Shown here: positions 50,835 to 60,651 of the stretch, one piece after another
How positions within the stretch are numbered: position 1 is the first letter of the stretch
Layout: each line of letters opens with the position of its first letter
NCBI RefSeq assembly: GCF_000819885.1
Contig: NZ_CDBO01000013.1
Location: 1-64,000, forward strand
DNA: 64,000 nucleotides
Source: Aeromonas fluvialis
GTDB lineage: Bacteria; Pseudomonadota; Gammaproteobacteria; Enterobacterales; Aeromonadaceae
Direction: 5' to 3'
Notes under the pieces: model-generated
Database searches by the model: none
What the model was told of the DNA's origin: nothing
The model's input: only the letters and a program-made list of their open reading frames with translations
Position numbers and translations under genes: made by a program

Positions 50835-51224
50835 ATGAGTCTGGATCTGAATCTGGTTGCCCTTGGCAACGCCCTCAAACGCCTCGCCGAATCCCTGAGC
50901 TATGACGTGAGCCAGCCGCTGGTGGTGGATGCCAGCATCCAACGCTTCGAGTTTTGTATCGAGTTGACCTGGAAGACCTTGAAAAAGGCGCTGGCCGCAG
51001 AAGGGATTGAGGCCAATACCCCCCGTGAGTGCATGAGCCAGGCCTATGCGGCCCACTGGCTGGCCGATGAGACGGTCTGGTTGTCGATGCTCAAAGATCG
51101 CAATCTGACCTCGCATACCTACAAGGAAGATCTTGCGGTCGAGATCTATCGCCGTCTGCCGGGGCATCTTGCGGCGATGCAGGCGCTGTATCAGGTACTG
51201 CTGGCCCGAGGGGGTCAGTTATGA
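50835..51224 (+). CDS. HEPN-domain protein (HepT/HI0074-like toxin)
   Basis: 129 residues, all-helical. The motif DRNLTSHTYKED (R89, H94, Y96) is the RX4HXY ribonuclease signature; the tyrosine is the residue AMPylated in characterised HepT-MntA pairs. FEFCIELTWKTLKKAL is typical of HI0074-type partners. Follows AAGGAGG. Its end overlaps the start of hsdR (ATGA), so the toxin-antitoxin pair is translated as part of the restriction operon. Confidence 0.88.
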   Translation: MSLDLNLVALGNALKRLAESLSYDVSQPLVVDASIQRFEFCIELTWKTLKKALAAEGIEANTPRECMSQAYAAHWLADETVWLSMLKDRNLTSHTYKEDLAVEIYRRLPGHLAAMQALYQVLLARGGQL

Positions 51225-54200
51225 GTCAGGACCATAAGGCCCGCGAGAAGGCGTTTCAAGATCATATCATCGCGCAGTTGGCTGCTTCGGGCTGGCTGGT
51301 CGGTGAGTCGGCTCACTATGACAAAGCGCGAGCCCTCTACCCGATCGATCTGATCGCCTATGTGCAGGAGAGCCAGCCTGAGGGGTGGCAGAAATACTGC
51401 AAGACCTACGGTGAGGAGCCGGAGCGTCATCTGCTCAACGCCGTGGTGAGAGCCCTTGAGAGCGATGAGCGGGGCACTTTGTGGTTACTCCGTCATCAGG
51501 TAGAGGACAGAGGGCATCGGCTGGCGGTGGCCACCTTCAAGCCCGACCATGACCTTAACCCCACGCTTTGCGAGCGGTATGCCAAGAACCGGCTGCGGGT
51601 GGTGCCAGAGCTGGTCTATAGCCCCCATGGCTATGAGGGCCGACTCGATCTCACTCTGTTTTTGAACGGCATTCCGGTGGCGACCTTGGAGCTCAAGTCG
51701 TGCTTCAAGCAGAGCCTGGAGAACGCCAAGCAGCAGTACCGCGTCGACCGCCCGTTGGTGACGGCGGGCAAGCGTGAGCCCTTGCTGGCCTTCAGGCGGG
51801 GGGCGCTGGTGCACTTTGCCGTCAATCAGTTCGAGGTGGCGATGACCACCCGGCTGGCTGGGGCAGATACCTTCTTCTTGCCGTTCAACCGGGGCACTGC
51901 CAAGGGTGGGGCAGGGAACGATCAGCCTGAGACAGGGTTCGCCAGCGAGTACCTCTGGCAGGAGATTTTCGCCCCCGAGACCTTCCTCACTATTCTGGGC
52001 CGCTATCTGCATCTGCAGGTGAAATTGGATGAGGACGCTCTGGGCCGCATCAAGAAAAAAGAGACGATGATCTTCCCCCGCTACCACCAGTGGAAGGTGG
52101 TCGAGACGCTGCTGGCGACACTGAGCCAAGAAGGGAGCGGCCAGAAGTACCTTATTCAGCACTCGGCGGGCTCTGGCAAGTCGAACTCTATCGCCTGGTT
52201 GACCCATCAGCTTGCGTCGCTGCGGCGTGACACCGATGCCGGAGAGAGTGAGAAGCTATTCAATTCCGTCATCGTCGTCACCGACCGTACCGTGCTCGAT
52301 AGCCAGTTGCAGGAGACCATCGCTCAGTTCGATCACGCCTCCGGGGTGATCTCCCGCATTAATCGGGAAGAGGGGGATGGCAGCAAATCGGCTCAGCTGG
52401 CCGAGGCGTTAACCTCGGGCACGCCAATCATTATCGTCACCATTCAGACCTTCCCCCATGTGCTCAAGGCCATTCAGGAGAGCACCAGCCTGAAAGCCAG
52501 CCGCTTTGCGGTGGTGGCCGACGAGGCTCACTCCAGCCAGACCGGCAAGACTGCTCGTCAGCTGCGTGAGGTGTTGATGGCCGAGCAGCTGAATGATGAG
52601 GAAGAGCTCTCGGCCGAGGATGTGATGAACCTGACCTTGGCTGCCCGTGGCGGCAGTCAGAACATCAGCTACTTCGCCTTCACGGCCACCCCCAAGGCCA
52701 AGACGCTGGAGCTGTTCGGTCGCCCGCCCAAGCCCCATCTGCCCATTTCGGATGAGAACAAACCCGAGCCGTTCCATGTCTACACCATGCGCCAGGCGAT
52801 CGAGGAGGGGTTCATCCTTGACGTGTTGCGCAACTACACCAACTACCAGTTGGCGTTCAAGCTGGCGATGGAGAGCGAAGCGGCTGATGCAGAAGTGGAC
52901 AGCCGACGGGCCAAACGCAAGCTCTCCCAGTGGGTGCGGCTGCACCCGCACAACATTGGCCAGAAAGTGCAGGTGATTGTCGAACACTTCCGCCAGCATG
53001 TTGGCAAGCTGTTGGGCGGACAAGCCAAGGCGATGGTGGTAACCAGCAGCCGGATGGAGGCGGTCCGCTACAAGCTGGCGTTCGACAAGTACGTTAAGGA
53101 CCAGGGTTATCAAGCCATTCGGGCCATGGTGGCCTTCTCGGGCGACATCGAGGACGAGGGGCAGACGTGGAACGAGCGGAACATGAACCCGGAGCTGAAG
53201 GGCCGGGACATGCGTAAGGCGTTCGATACGGCTGACTATCAGGTGATGCTGGTGGCCAACAAGTTCCAGACCGGGTTCGATCAGCCCAAGCTGTGTGCCA
53301 TGTATGTGGACAAACGCTTAACCGGGGTGGACTGCATCCAGACCCTTTCGCGGCTCAATCGCACCTATCCGGGCAAGGAGAGTACCTATGTACTCGACTT
53401 CGTGAACGACCCGCAGGATGTGCTGGAAGAGTTCCAGAAGTATTACGAAACCGCCACGTTGGACTCGGTATCGGACCCCAACCTGATCTATGACCTGTTT
53501 CACAAGCTCAAGGGCGAAGGGATCTTTACCTGGCCCGAGGTGGTGGCGTTTACCGATGCCTACTTCGACCCCAAACGGGGTGCTGATGCCTTCTTGCGGC
53601 ACGCCGTTCCGGCCAGAGATCGCTTCGCCAAGCGTTACCGGCTTGCCATCGATGCTATTCGGGAGTGTCGGACCCAGCTCAAGTGGCTGATGGAACAGGG
53701 TGGTTCAGGTAGCGACCAGGTCAATGCAGAGCGTCGCCTGAAGGAGGCGGGGGAAGCCCGTTCGGTGCTGGAGTTGTTCAAGAAGAACCTGGGCGGCTAT
53801 GTGCGGTTTTATGAGTTTGTCTCCCAGATCACCCCCTTCGACGATTACGACATGGAGCGGCTGTGTGTCTTTGCACGCCACCTGCTGCCCCTGCTGCGGG
53901 AAGAGGTGCTGGATGAAGAGCAAGTAGACCTTTCCTCGGTGATGCTGAGCCACTACCACCTTAAGGCCAAGCGGACCCAGGATCTGCAACTCAAAGAGAG
54001 TGCGGCCGGTTATGGACTGGAGGGGATCGCCTCCCTCGGCAGTGCCAAGCCGAAAGAGGAGAAGAAGGACTTCCTCTCCGAACTGCTGGCTCGGATGAAT
54101 GATCTGTTTGGCCTGGACGTGACTGATGGGGACAAGCTCGACTGGGTGCAGGGGATGGTCAGCAAGCTGAGTGAAAACGGGCCCCTGATGGAGCAGGTCC

Positions 54201-54412
54201 GCAATAACCCACGGGAATCGATCCTGCATGGCGATTTCCCGAATGCGGTGGATGAAGCCGTCATCGGACGCATGGAAACCCAACAGGGCATGTCGCTGAC
54301 GTACCTCTCTCACCCCGATAAGGCCAGGGCATTGCAGAATATGCTGCTGGACTTGTTGCTCGAGGGGTTGGCTGGTCATCAGGCATTACGGACACAGAGC
54401 CAGCAGGCGTGA
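51221..54412 (+). CDS. hsdR: Type I restriction endonuclease subunit
   Basis: 1063 residues. Nuclease domain in the N-terminal 200 residues with GRLDLTLFLNGIPVATLELKS (D..ExK), then two RecA-like motor domains: Walker A SAGSGKSN near residue 315, DEAH in VADEAHSSQTGK near 436, TATPK, and NKFQTGFDQPKLCAMYVDKRL of motif V/VI. Cuts DNA away from the site after translocation. The C-terminal helical part binds HsdM. Last gene of the island operon. Confidence 0.95.
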   Translation: MSQDHKAREKAFQDHIIAQLAASGWLVGESAHYDKARALYPIDLIAYVQESQPEGWQKYCKTYGEEPERHLLNAVVRALESDERGTLWLLRHQVEDRGHRLAVATFKPDHDLNPTLCERYAKNRLRVVPELVYSPHGYEGRLDLTLFLNGIPVATLELKSCFKQSLENAKQQYRVDRPLVTAGKREPLLAFRRGALVHFAVNQFEVAMTTRLAGADTFFLPFNRGTAKGGAGNDQPETGFASEYLWQEIFAPETFLTILGRYLHLQVKLDEDALGRIKKKETMIFPRYHQWKVVETLLATLSQEGSGQKYLIQHSAGSGKSNSIAWLTHQLASLRRDTDAGESEKLFNSVIVVTDRTVLDSQLQETIAQFDHASGVISRINREEGDGSKSAQLAEALTSGTPIIIVTIQTFPHVLKAIQESTSLKASRFAVVADEAHSSQTGKTARQLREVLMAEQLNDEEELSAEDVMNLTLAARGGSQNISYFAFTATPKAKTLELFGRPPKPHLPISDENKPEPFHVYTMRQAIEEGFILDVLRNYTNYQLAFKLAMESEAADAEVDSRRAKRKLSQWVRLHPHNIGQKVQVIVEHFRQHVGKLLGGQAKAMVVTSSRMEAVRYKLAFDKYVKDQGYQAIRAMVAFSGDIEDEGQTWNERNMNPELKGRDMRKAFDTADYQVMLVANKFQTGFDQPKLCAMYVDKRLTGVDCIQTLSRLNRTYPGKESTYVLDFVNDPQDVLEEFQKYYETATLDSVSDPNLIYDLFHKLKGEGIFTWPEVVAFTDAYFDPKRGADAFLRHAVPARDRFAKRYRLAIDAIRECRTQLKWLMEQGGSGSDQVNAERRLKEAGEARSVLELFKKNLGGYVRFYEFVSQITPFDDYDMERLCVFARHLLPLLREEVLDEEQVDLSSVMLSHYHLKAKRTQDLQLKESAAGYGLEGIASLGSAKPKEEKKDFLSELLARMNDLFGLDVTDGDKLDWVQGMVSKLSENGPLMEQVRNNPRESILHGDFPNAVDEAVIGRMETQQGMSLTYLSHPDKARALQNMLLDLLLEGLAGHQALRTQSQQA

Positions 54413-54417
54413 TGACA

Positions 54418-54545
54418 CTTGCTATACTGCAAGCTTCCAAAAAAAGGACCATGCCGATCCAGAATTGGAGGCTTGCCTTAAATCGCTTTATTATCGAGTT
54501 CGGTGATCAGCTGAACGGTCACATGTCATGGCGTGGGCAGTCACT
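54418..54545 (+). pseudogene. 3' fragment of an IS256-family transposase
   Basis: Six bases after the hsdR stop a frame reads LAILQASKKRTMPIQNWRLALNRFIIEFGDQLNGH. The block ASKKxTMPIxNWxLALNxFxIxF is the conserved C-terminus of IS256/Mutator transposases, with R in place of the usual W. The following GGGCAGTCAC looks like a typical 3' end of such elements. Only the tail is left. It marks a junction at the right side of the restriction island. Confidence 0.65.
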
Positions 54546-54571
54546 TGACCACTATATAAGGATCACAAAAA

Positions 54572-56149
54572 ATGATTGAAAACATTGCGCATTTTTTAGA
54601 CTCTCAGCCATTTATCACGCTATTTTTGGTGATTGGCATCGGCTACGCCGTCGGAAAGATCAATATTGGTGGTTTTTCTCTTGGCATTGGCGCTGTGCTT
54701 TTTGTTGGTTTAGCTTTTGGCGCCATTGCCCCTAACGCTACCCCGCCTGGTTTGTTGAGTTTGATGGGGTTGGTACTGTTTCTCTACGGCATTGGTATTC
54801 AATACGGCAGGCACTTTTTTTCTGGCTTAGCGAGTTCATTCGGTATCAAAGCCAATCTGTTAGCTGCTATCGCTGTGTTGGCCGGTTTTGGCACTGCCAT
54901 TTTGCTTAGTCAAACCATGGGTTTTTCAACAGATTTTGCTGCCGGTATGTTTGCGGGTTCATTGACCAGCACCGCCAGTTTACAGGCAGCAATTGATGCT
55001 TCTGGTAATAACGATCCTGCTGTTGCCTACGCCATTGCATATCCCTTTGGTGTGTTCGGCCCGATGATATTCTTTTACCTAGCATTACGCATATTTAAAC
55101 CTAACATAGACGTCCCAGCGCCTAAGCGAATAGTGACTGGCGAACTGGATGCAAAAACGCAGAATTTCACAGGACTAAAGGTGGGTGATGTTATGCATAA
55201 ACTGCCTGATGAAGTGAACCTGCTCGCGATAAGACGTAACAACGTCAACCTTATTCCAGAGAATGATCTACAGCTCGACGCCAGCGACACGATCTTGGTT
55301 GCTGGTTACCCTGAGCATATTGCTATGTTGCAAGCCACCGAACATGGCCATGTTTCTGAAGATAGACACAACCTCGACTATGAGCGGATGTTTGTCTCAA
55401 AAGAACAATTAATTGGCAGGAAATTACGTGATATTCCTCTACCAAAAGGTATCTCGGTAGAAATTATTCAAGTTCGCCGAGGTGATGCTGATCTACTTGC
55501 CAACCCTGATTTAGAGCTTGAGTATGGTGATCAACTGGGCCTTTTAGTTGAACCTAGTAAAAAGGAGCAACTAAGAAAGGTATTAGGTGATTCTATCAAT
55601 GCAGAGTTCCAATACAGTTTTGTTGCCATGGGTTTAGGCATCGCTGTTGGTGCAATGATTGGCTTGATTCCATTTCCTATTCCGGGTGTGGGTGTGGTTA
55701 AATTCGGAATAGCCGGTGGCGTGTTGATTATGTCTTTAGTACTTGGTTATGTCGGTCGCCTTGGTCCGTTAAACTGGAGCATGCCGATAGTTGCCAATAC
55801 CCTACTGCGCAATTTTGGCCTAACCCTGTTCTTAGCTAGCGTAGGCATCTCTTCAGGTGCTCCCTTTGTGAACAACATCGCAGGGGCAGGGCTAAATATC
55901 TTTATCGCTGGGGTCGTTGAGCTTGCAGTCGTCGTGCTAGCCGTTATCTTGCTCGGACACTTCATCTTCAAAATTAAATTTGATGAGTTGCTCGGGATCG
56001 CATCCGGTGCAACTGGTAACCCAGCTATCCTTGCGTATGGTAATCAACTTGCGCCGACAGGTCGTCCAGAAATCTGCTACGCGATGATTTTTCCTGGCGT
56101 GGGAACCATACTGAAAATCATATTAGTGCAGTTTTTTTTCGTTATTTAG
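54572..56149 (+). CDS. AspT/YidE/YbjL-type transporter
   Basis: 525 residues. Two membrane halves of five or six helices flank a soluble middle with two RCK_C (TrkA-C) domains (FTGLKVGDVMHKLPDEVNLLAIRRN and LIGRKLRDIPLPKGISVEIIQVRRGD). The repeated membrane motif near GMFAGSLTSTASLQAA and GIASGATGNPAILAYG is the hallmark of the aspartate:alanine exchanger family. Substrate unknown. Its codon use is clearly AT-richer than that of the genes around it, pointing to transfer. No partner gene adjacent. Confidence 0.85.
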   Translation: MIENIAHFLDSQPFITLFLVIGIGYAVGKINIGGFSLGIGAVLFVGLAFGAIAPNATPPGLLSLMGLVLFLYGIGIQYGRHFFSGLASSFGIKANLLAAIAVLAGFGTAILLSQTMGFSTDFAAGMFAGSLTSTASLQAAIDASGNNDPAVAYAIAYPFGVFGPMIFFYLALRIFKPNIDVPAPKRIVTGELDAKTQNFTGLKVGDVMHKLPDEVNLLAIRRNNVNLIPENDLQLDASDTILVAGYPEHIAMLQATEHGHVSEDRHNLDYERMFVSKEQLIGRKLRDIPLPKGISVEIIQVRRGDADLLANPDLELEYGDQLGLLVEPSKKEQLRKVLGDSINAEFQYSFVAMGLGIAVGAMIGLIPFPIPGVGVVKFGIAGGVLIMSLVLGYVGRLGPLNWSMPIVANTLLRNFGLTLFLASVGISSGAPFVNNIAGAGLNIFIAGVVELAVVVLAVILLGHFIFKIKFDELLGIASGATGNPAILAYGNQLAPTGRPEICYAMIFPGVGTILKIILVQFFFVI

Positions 56150-56165
56150 CCGATGCCCCGTAAAC

Positions 56166-56185
56166 CCCCGCCCAATCGGGCGGGG
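56166..56185 (+). terminator. Hairpin after the AspT-type gene
   Basis: 8-bp stem CCCCGCCC/GGGCGGGG around AATC. No good T-tract follows, so its strength as a terminator is doubtful. The remaining bases up to 56392 show nothing else. Confidence 0.4.
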
Positions 56186-56392
56186 ATATAAGGGGAGCTA
56201 ATCGCAGGTGTTCCGCGAGGCTAGATACGCCGTGAGGATTTCGATATTTCGATAGTCCCCCATGTCGAGAACAGGGCGGTTTCAGCACGATTAATATTAT
56301 CCAGCCGGACATTTTCAAGATGGCGCTGGTTATTTCACCGTGAACGGTCTCATCTAAAGTGCCCCTCTTTCCTGCATGAGGTAATCGGGGGG

Positions 56393-58219
56393 TTATTGCG
56401 TGGAGACACGCACGGTTGCGTCGTATTTGAGCCGAACATGGGCAATATGCCGGTTTATTTCACTGAGCAGCATCTCTTTATTGATGGGCTTGGTGATATA
56501 TCCATTCATGCCATGGGAGAGATAGTATTGCTTGGATTCCGGCATCGCATCAGCCGTCAGGGCGATGATGGGGATATCTGCCCAGGGCATCTGAGAGGTG
56601 CGGATCCGGGTGGTGGCCACCAGGCCATCCATCACTGGCATCTGGACATCCATCAACACCAGATCAAATTCGGAGTGACCCAGTTTCTCCAGCGCCTCTT
56701 CTCCCTGAATGGCCAGTGTGACGTGATGGCCGACGGAGTCGAGCATGGCGCCGATCACCTTGCGGTTGGTGGCATTGTCATCAACCAGCAAGATGCGATA
56801 GCGCTCCTGATCCATCGGCTTGGCGGGGAGGCAAACAATCGATGGGGTCGTGGCTCTGGCGGGCCAGATATAGGTAAAGGTACTGCCATGCCCTTCGCTG
56901 CTCTCAACCGAGATATCACCGCCCATCAGGCGTGCGAGGTTACGGGATATTTCAAGTCCCAGACCCGATCCCCCATATTGGCGGGTGATCGAGACATCAG
57001 CCTGGGAGAATCGTTGAAACAGGTTCTTCAGCTGATGTTTGCTCATGCCGATCCCGGAGTCTTGAATCGAGATGTGTATCGAGTGGTGATCCTGCTCCAG
57101 CAAGGTGCTATCAACGTGGATCTTCACTTCTCCCTGGTGGGTGAACTTGATGGCGTTGCTCACCAGATTGAAGAGGATCTGGCGCACTCTGAGCGGGTCG
57201 ATCATCAACCACTCCGGCGTATCGGGGGCAACCGTCAGGGTCAGTTTGATCCCTTTGGCATCGCAGTTGCTCTGCATCAGGGCCCGAATATCCTCCAGCA
57301 GCTGGGGTAGGTGATGGGGAGCCATCTGCAACTCTATCTTGCCCTCTTCCAGCTTGGATACGTCCAGAATGTCGTTGAGCAGACCGAGCAGATGGTTTGC
57401 TGATTCGCGCGCCGTCTCCAGATAGTCTCGCTCCCTCGGATCCATATCCCGGTCGGCCAGCAGTGAGAGCATGCCGAGAATGCCATTCATGGGGGTGCGA
57501 ATTTCATGGCTCATGTTGGCCAAAAAGCTGCTTTTGGCTCTTGTACCGGCCTCTGCCGCCTGATTGGCCCGCAGCAGTTTGTCATTGAGTTGCTGCATCA
57601 GTTTGTGCTGCAGAAATGAGATGTTCATTTGTCGCCAGATCAGCAGGGCGAGCACAAAGAGCAGCGCAAATTGCAGGGTCGCAATGAGCGTCGTCGTGAT
57701 GATCTGCTCCCTCACGCTGTCGCGGCGGGCCACATCGAACAGGGTCGCCTGCTGGTTCACCTCCAGGGTCAACTGATGAAGCAGGGGGAGCAGGGTGGTG
57801 AGCTGTTGGTGCAACGCCTGATGAGCCACCTTATCCAGCGGTTGGGTGGCCTCCGGGCCGAGCCAGATGTCAGCCAAAGAGATGTAGGAACGCATGGCTT
57901 TGCTTGCCTGCTGGTAGATCGCTGTTTGCTGCAGCAGGCTGCGATCCTTGCTCTCCAGCACCAGATCCATGCGGCTGACCAGGATATCGTATCTGAGCTG
58001 AAACGCCGGTTGCGACTCATGGAGCAGCGAGCTTTGAAAACGCAGCGCTTCGTTATAGAGCTGGAAATAGTTCCACATCACGTTGTCTTCGCCCTGACTG
58101 GTACTGCGTTGCAGATCCTGAAATTGCCGGTACTGGATGGTACCAAAACCGGCAAAGGCCAGGAGCAGCACACAGAGCACCACAAACAAGAAACGTTGAC
58201 TGGCTGCCATGGAGCGCAT
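56393..58219 (-). CDS. Hybrid sensor histidine kinase
   Basis: 608 residues. Membrane helices at about 9-27 and 179-196 frame a helical periplasmic sensor of about 150 residues. HisKA has H238 in [16 protein letters not shown]; the ATPase boxes are [16 protein letters not shown] and GGSGLGL; a single receiver has its aspartate near 530 ([13 protein letters not shown]). Starts nine bases after the stop of the periplasmic molybdopterin-fold gene, so the two are likely co-expressed and may sense together. Confidence 0.92.
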   Translation of the reverse strand: MRSMAASQRFLFVVLCVLLLAFAGFGTIQYRQFQDLQRSTSQGEDNVMWNYFQLYNEALRFQSSLLHESQPAFQLRYDILVSRMDLVLESKDRSLLQQTAIYQQASKAMRSYISLADIWLGPEATQPLDKVAHQALHQQLTTLLPLLHQLTLEVNQQATLFDVARRDSVREQIITTTLIATLQFALLFVLALLIWRQMNISFLQHKLMQQLNDKLLRANQAAEAGTRAKSSFLANMSHEIRTPMNGILGMLSLLADRDMDPRERDYLETARESANHLLGLLNDILDVSKLEEGKIELQMAPHHLPQLLEDIRALMQSNCDAKGIKLTLTVAPDTPEWLMIDPLRVRQILFNLVSNAIKFTHQGEVKIHVDSTLLEQDHHSIHISIQDSGIGMSKHQLKNLFQRFSQADVSITRQYGGSGLGLEISRNLARLMGGDISVESSEGHGSTFTYIWPARATTPSIVCLPAKPMDQERYRILLVDDNATNRKVIGAMLDSVGHHVTLAIQGEEALEKLGHSEFDLVLMDVQMPVMDGLVATTRIRTSQMPWADIPIIALTADAMPESKQYYLSHGMNGYITKPINKEMLLSEINRHIAHVRLKYDATVRVSTQ

Positions 58220-58227
58220 GATGAGAT

Positions 58228-58719
58228 CTATTCCACTTTTATCGTACTGATCTGCCAGATAGCCCGACCGTAATAGAGCTTGTTTTGCAGTTCGGGATAG
58301 TGATCGAACGGATAGACAAGGAACAGCGGCCCTTTGTCACGCACCGACAGGGGTTTGCCATTGATTGTGCGGGCCAGGATGACCTGATACTGCTTGGCAT
58401 CGCTTACCGGCACCTGTACCGAGTAGTCATTGAGCGCGGTAATGGTGAGCTGCTTGCCAGTTGCCCCTACTTTGGCCAATACATCTTGCAGCAGCGGGCC
58501 GCGAAAGGTCTTGGATTCATCATACCAGGGGGTATGGGTCGTGATTTCGTGTACCGGTAATTGGTCCAGCATGGCGCTGTCCCACAGGGCTTGTGCCTGA
58601 TGAGTGGGGCTGCTGATGGCCCCTTCAACCTTCAACACGGCGCTGTCAGGGGAGGGGGCTGCGTGTGCTGCGCCGCAAAGGGCTGCCAGCAGCGGTGCGA
58701 TATAAAGGCCTGGTTTCAT
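58228..58719 (-). CDS. Exported molybdopterin-binding-fold protein
   Basis: 163 residues with a signal peptide (MKPGLYIAPLLAALCGAAHA). The core, YDESKTFRGPLLQDVLAKVGATGKQLTITALNDYSVQVPVSDAKQYQVILARTINGKPLSVRDKGPLFLVYPFD, resembles the sulfite-oxidase-type molybdopterin-binding domain in its small, cofactor-free form often found next to sensor kinases and GGDEF proteins. The cysteine that would bind molybdenum is absent, so a binding or sensing role is more likely. AAGGAG ahead of the ATG. Confidence 0.75.
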   Translation of the reverse strand: MKPGLYIAPLLAALCGAAHAAPSPDSAVLKVEGAISSPTHQAQALWDSAMLDQLPVHEITTHTPWYDESKTFRGPLLQDVLAKVGATGKQLTITALNDYSVQVPVSDAKQYQVILARTINGKPLSVRDKGPLFLVYPFDHYPELQNKLYYGRAIWQISTIKVE

Positions 58720-59247
58720 GATATCTCCTTCCTTGAGTCCACCCGGGTGCTTATTGAGCCAACAGTGGCTGGTGAGGTGTAGCCAGAGCAAAGCAATAAT
58801 CGGGCCGGGTGCAACAAGCGTGAATGTTCAGCGAAAGAGCCGGTTATCGGGTTATGTCGGATGAGGGGAATTGCAGTTTGCAACGTGCGGTAGGCGTTAA
58901 TTGCAATTTGGCTACCAAAACGAGGTATCGGGGCGGATCAACAAGGGGCAAGGATCATCCGACATTCCGCACCTAATTTTCTTATTTTAAATGGTGATGA
59001 AGTTCACACAGCCAGGATTGAATTGAGAAAACCAGTGACTTCACATATGTTGCCACGTAACAATGTTCTGTTGGGTAGCAGTTCACATCATTTCACGGGG
59101 GCGAAAGAATGAATCTGAGCATTTTAGTTTTTGTTCCAACCTCAACTGCCAACACCTCAATGTTGCAACTTGCTGTGAACGTGTAGGCATCATCGCCGAA
59201 AAAAATCCCCAATCAGGTGCGGAATGACGGATTAAATACTGTCGGCT
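58720..59247. other. Gene-free region with a long-spaced inverted repeat
   Basis: About 530 bases without a convincing gene. The notable feature is an imperfect inverted repeat: ATCCGACATTCCGCACCT (58957-58974) and, inverted, AGGTGCGGAATGACGGAT (59215-59232), 17 of 18 matching, with ATT shared just inside. The 240 bases between the arms are AT-richer and non-coding. It could be a small non-autonomous element or the scar of one; no target-site duplication is clear. Confidence 0.5.
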
Positions 59248-60639
59248 TCAAATATTAAATATCACTTTATCTCTTCCATTTTCTTTAGCCGTGTATAAAG
59301 CTTTATCAGCTCTTTGTAGAACTTCTTGATAACTATAGTCATTATCACTAACAGTCGACACTCCTATGCTGGCCGTTATTAAACTTGGAGTATCGTTTGC
59401 AAACTTCAATTTTTTTATTGATACTCGTATCCGTTCCAGCAATATTTCAGCAGCGACTAGCGAAGTGGAAGGTAATAAAACAGCGAACTCCTCTCCACCA
59501 ATTCTTGCTAAAGTATCACCAGCCCTAACGTGATTGTTCAACTCATTTGACAATGCCTTCAAAACCTCATCACCAACAGCATGACCATATTTGTCATTCA
59601 CATCCTTGAAGTGGTCGATATCAAAAATTGCTATCGAGAGTGGTACGGTATGTCGTTTACTATTTGCAAATTCTCTGATTGCCGCTTCTTCAAAAAAACG
59701 ACGATTTTTTAATTTTGCCAATGGATCTAGTGATACTTCGATATTTAAAGATTTATTTTCAGCTAACGCAATTTTCAAAGAATTGACTAAGTTATTATGT
59801 TCGGTAACATCTCTGAGGCTAACTAATATACGTTTTCCATAGCGAGTTGCTAATGTGTTTAGCCTAATTTCGACAGGTATTTTAGTACCATTTCGGTGCT
59901 GTGCGAAAACACTTCTTGGAGAAGATAACATATTGCGATTAGTCGGTGATTCAAAATACTGTTGACGCTGTTTGGCATGGTTACTACGGTGTTCCTGTGG
60001 GACAATGTCATCCACATTCATTGCAAGCAATTTTTGTTCAGCATATCCAAGCATTGAGCAAACTGCATCGTTAACTTTCGTAATAAAACCATATTCATCC
60101 GCTTGGAGTATACCATCAGGAAGGTTTTTAAATATTGCCTCTGCTTCAAATAGGTCAAGCTTTGTGGTTGCATATAGTTCGTCTACAGCTTTTAAATTTC
60201 GTTGGTTTCGTTCTTCTAATATTTTGACCCTTGTTATGTCATTATGTGCACCAAGCATACGAATTGGTTTACCATTCGAATTTCGAATAGCAATACCCCT
60301 GCAATGAATCCAAACGGTGCTACCATCTTTATGCTTGTAGCGAACAATTTGGTCATAGGGATGTTTTTCATCCTCAATGTGTTTATTGAAATTATCTATT
60401 GCGATTTTCAAGTCATCCTGATTAATTATACTTTGCCAAGAGTCAGGGGAATGGGGCATTGTTTCATGTTCATAGCCTAAGACCTGCCAGAACTCAGGAC
60501 TCATCCATTCATCATTAGTTTTTTCTAAATTCCAATACCAAATACCATCTAAGGACGCTTTTTGAATAAAATCAAAAATAGAATCATCACTCTTAATTAA
60601 TTCATAAAGTTCTTTTTTTAAGTAATGTTCTCTTTTCAT
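59248..60639 (-). CDS. PAS-PAS-GGDEF diguanylate cyclase, imported
   Basis: 463 residues, no membrane helix, so cytosolic. First PAS with PAC near 30-140 (DGIWYWNLEKTNDEWMSPEFWQVLGY..VRYKHKDGSTVWIHCRG), second PAS near 165-290, then the cyclase domain with DIDHFKDVNDKYGHAVGDEVL and the active site ARIGGEEFAVLLP (GGEEF). An inhibitory RxxD is not clear. Predicted to make cyclic di-GMP. The gene is strongly AT-rich against its neighbours, indicating recent transfer. Its ribosome site (GGGATGG) lies at the junction with the IS50-like fossil. Confidence 0.9.
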   Translation of the reverse strand: MKREHYLKKELYELIKSDDSIFDFIQKASLDGIWYWNLEKTNDEWMSPEFWQVLGYEHETMPHSPDSWQSIINQDDLKIAIDNFNKHIEDEKHPYDQIVRYKHKDGSTVWIHCRGIAIRNSNGKPIRMLGAHNDITRVKILEERNQRNLKAVDELYATTKLDLFEAEAIFKNLPDGILQADEYGFITKVNDAVCSMLGYAEQKLLAMNVDDIVPQEHRSNHAKQRQQYFESPTNRNMLSSPRSVFAQHRNGTKIPVEIRLNTLATRYGKRILVSLRDVTEHNNLVNSLKIALAENKSLNIEVSLDPLAKLKNRRFFEEAAIREFANSKRHTVPLSIAIFDIDHFKDVNDKYGHAVGDEVLKALSNELNNHVRAGDTLARIGGEEFAVLLPSTSLVAAEILLERIRVSIKKLKFANDTPSLITASIGVSTVSDNDYSYQEVLQRADKALYTAKENGRDKVIFNI

Positions 60640-60651
60640 TACATACCATCC

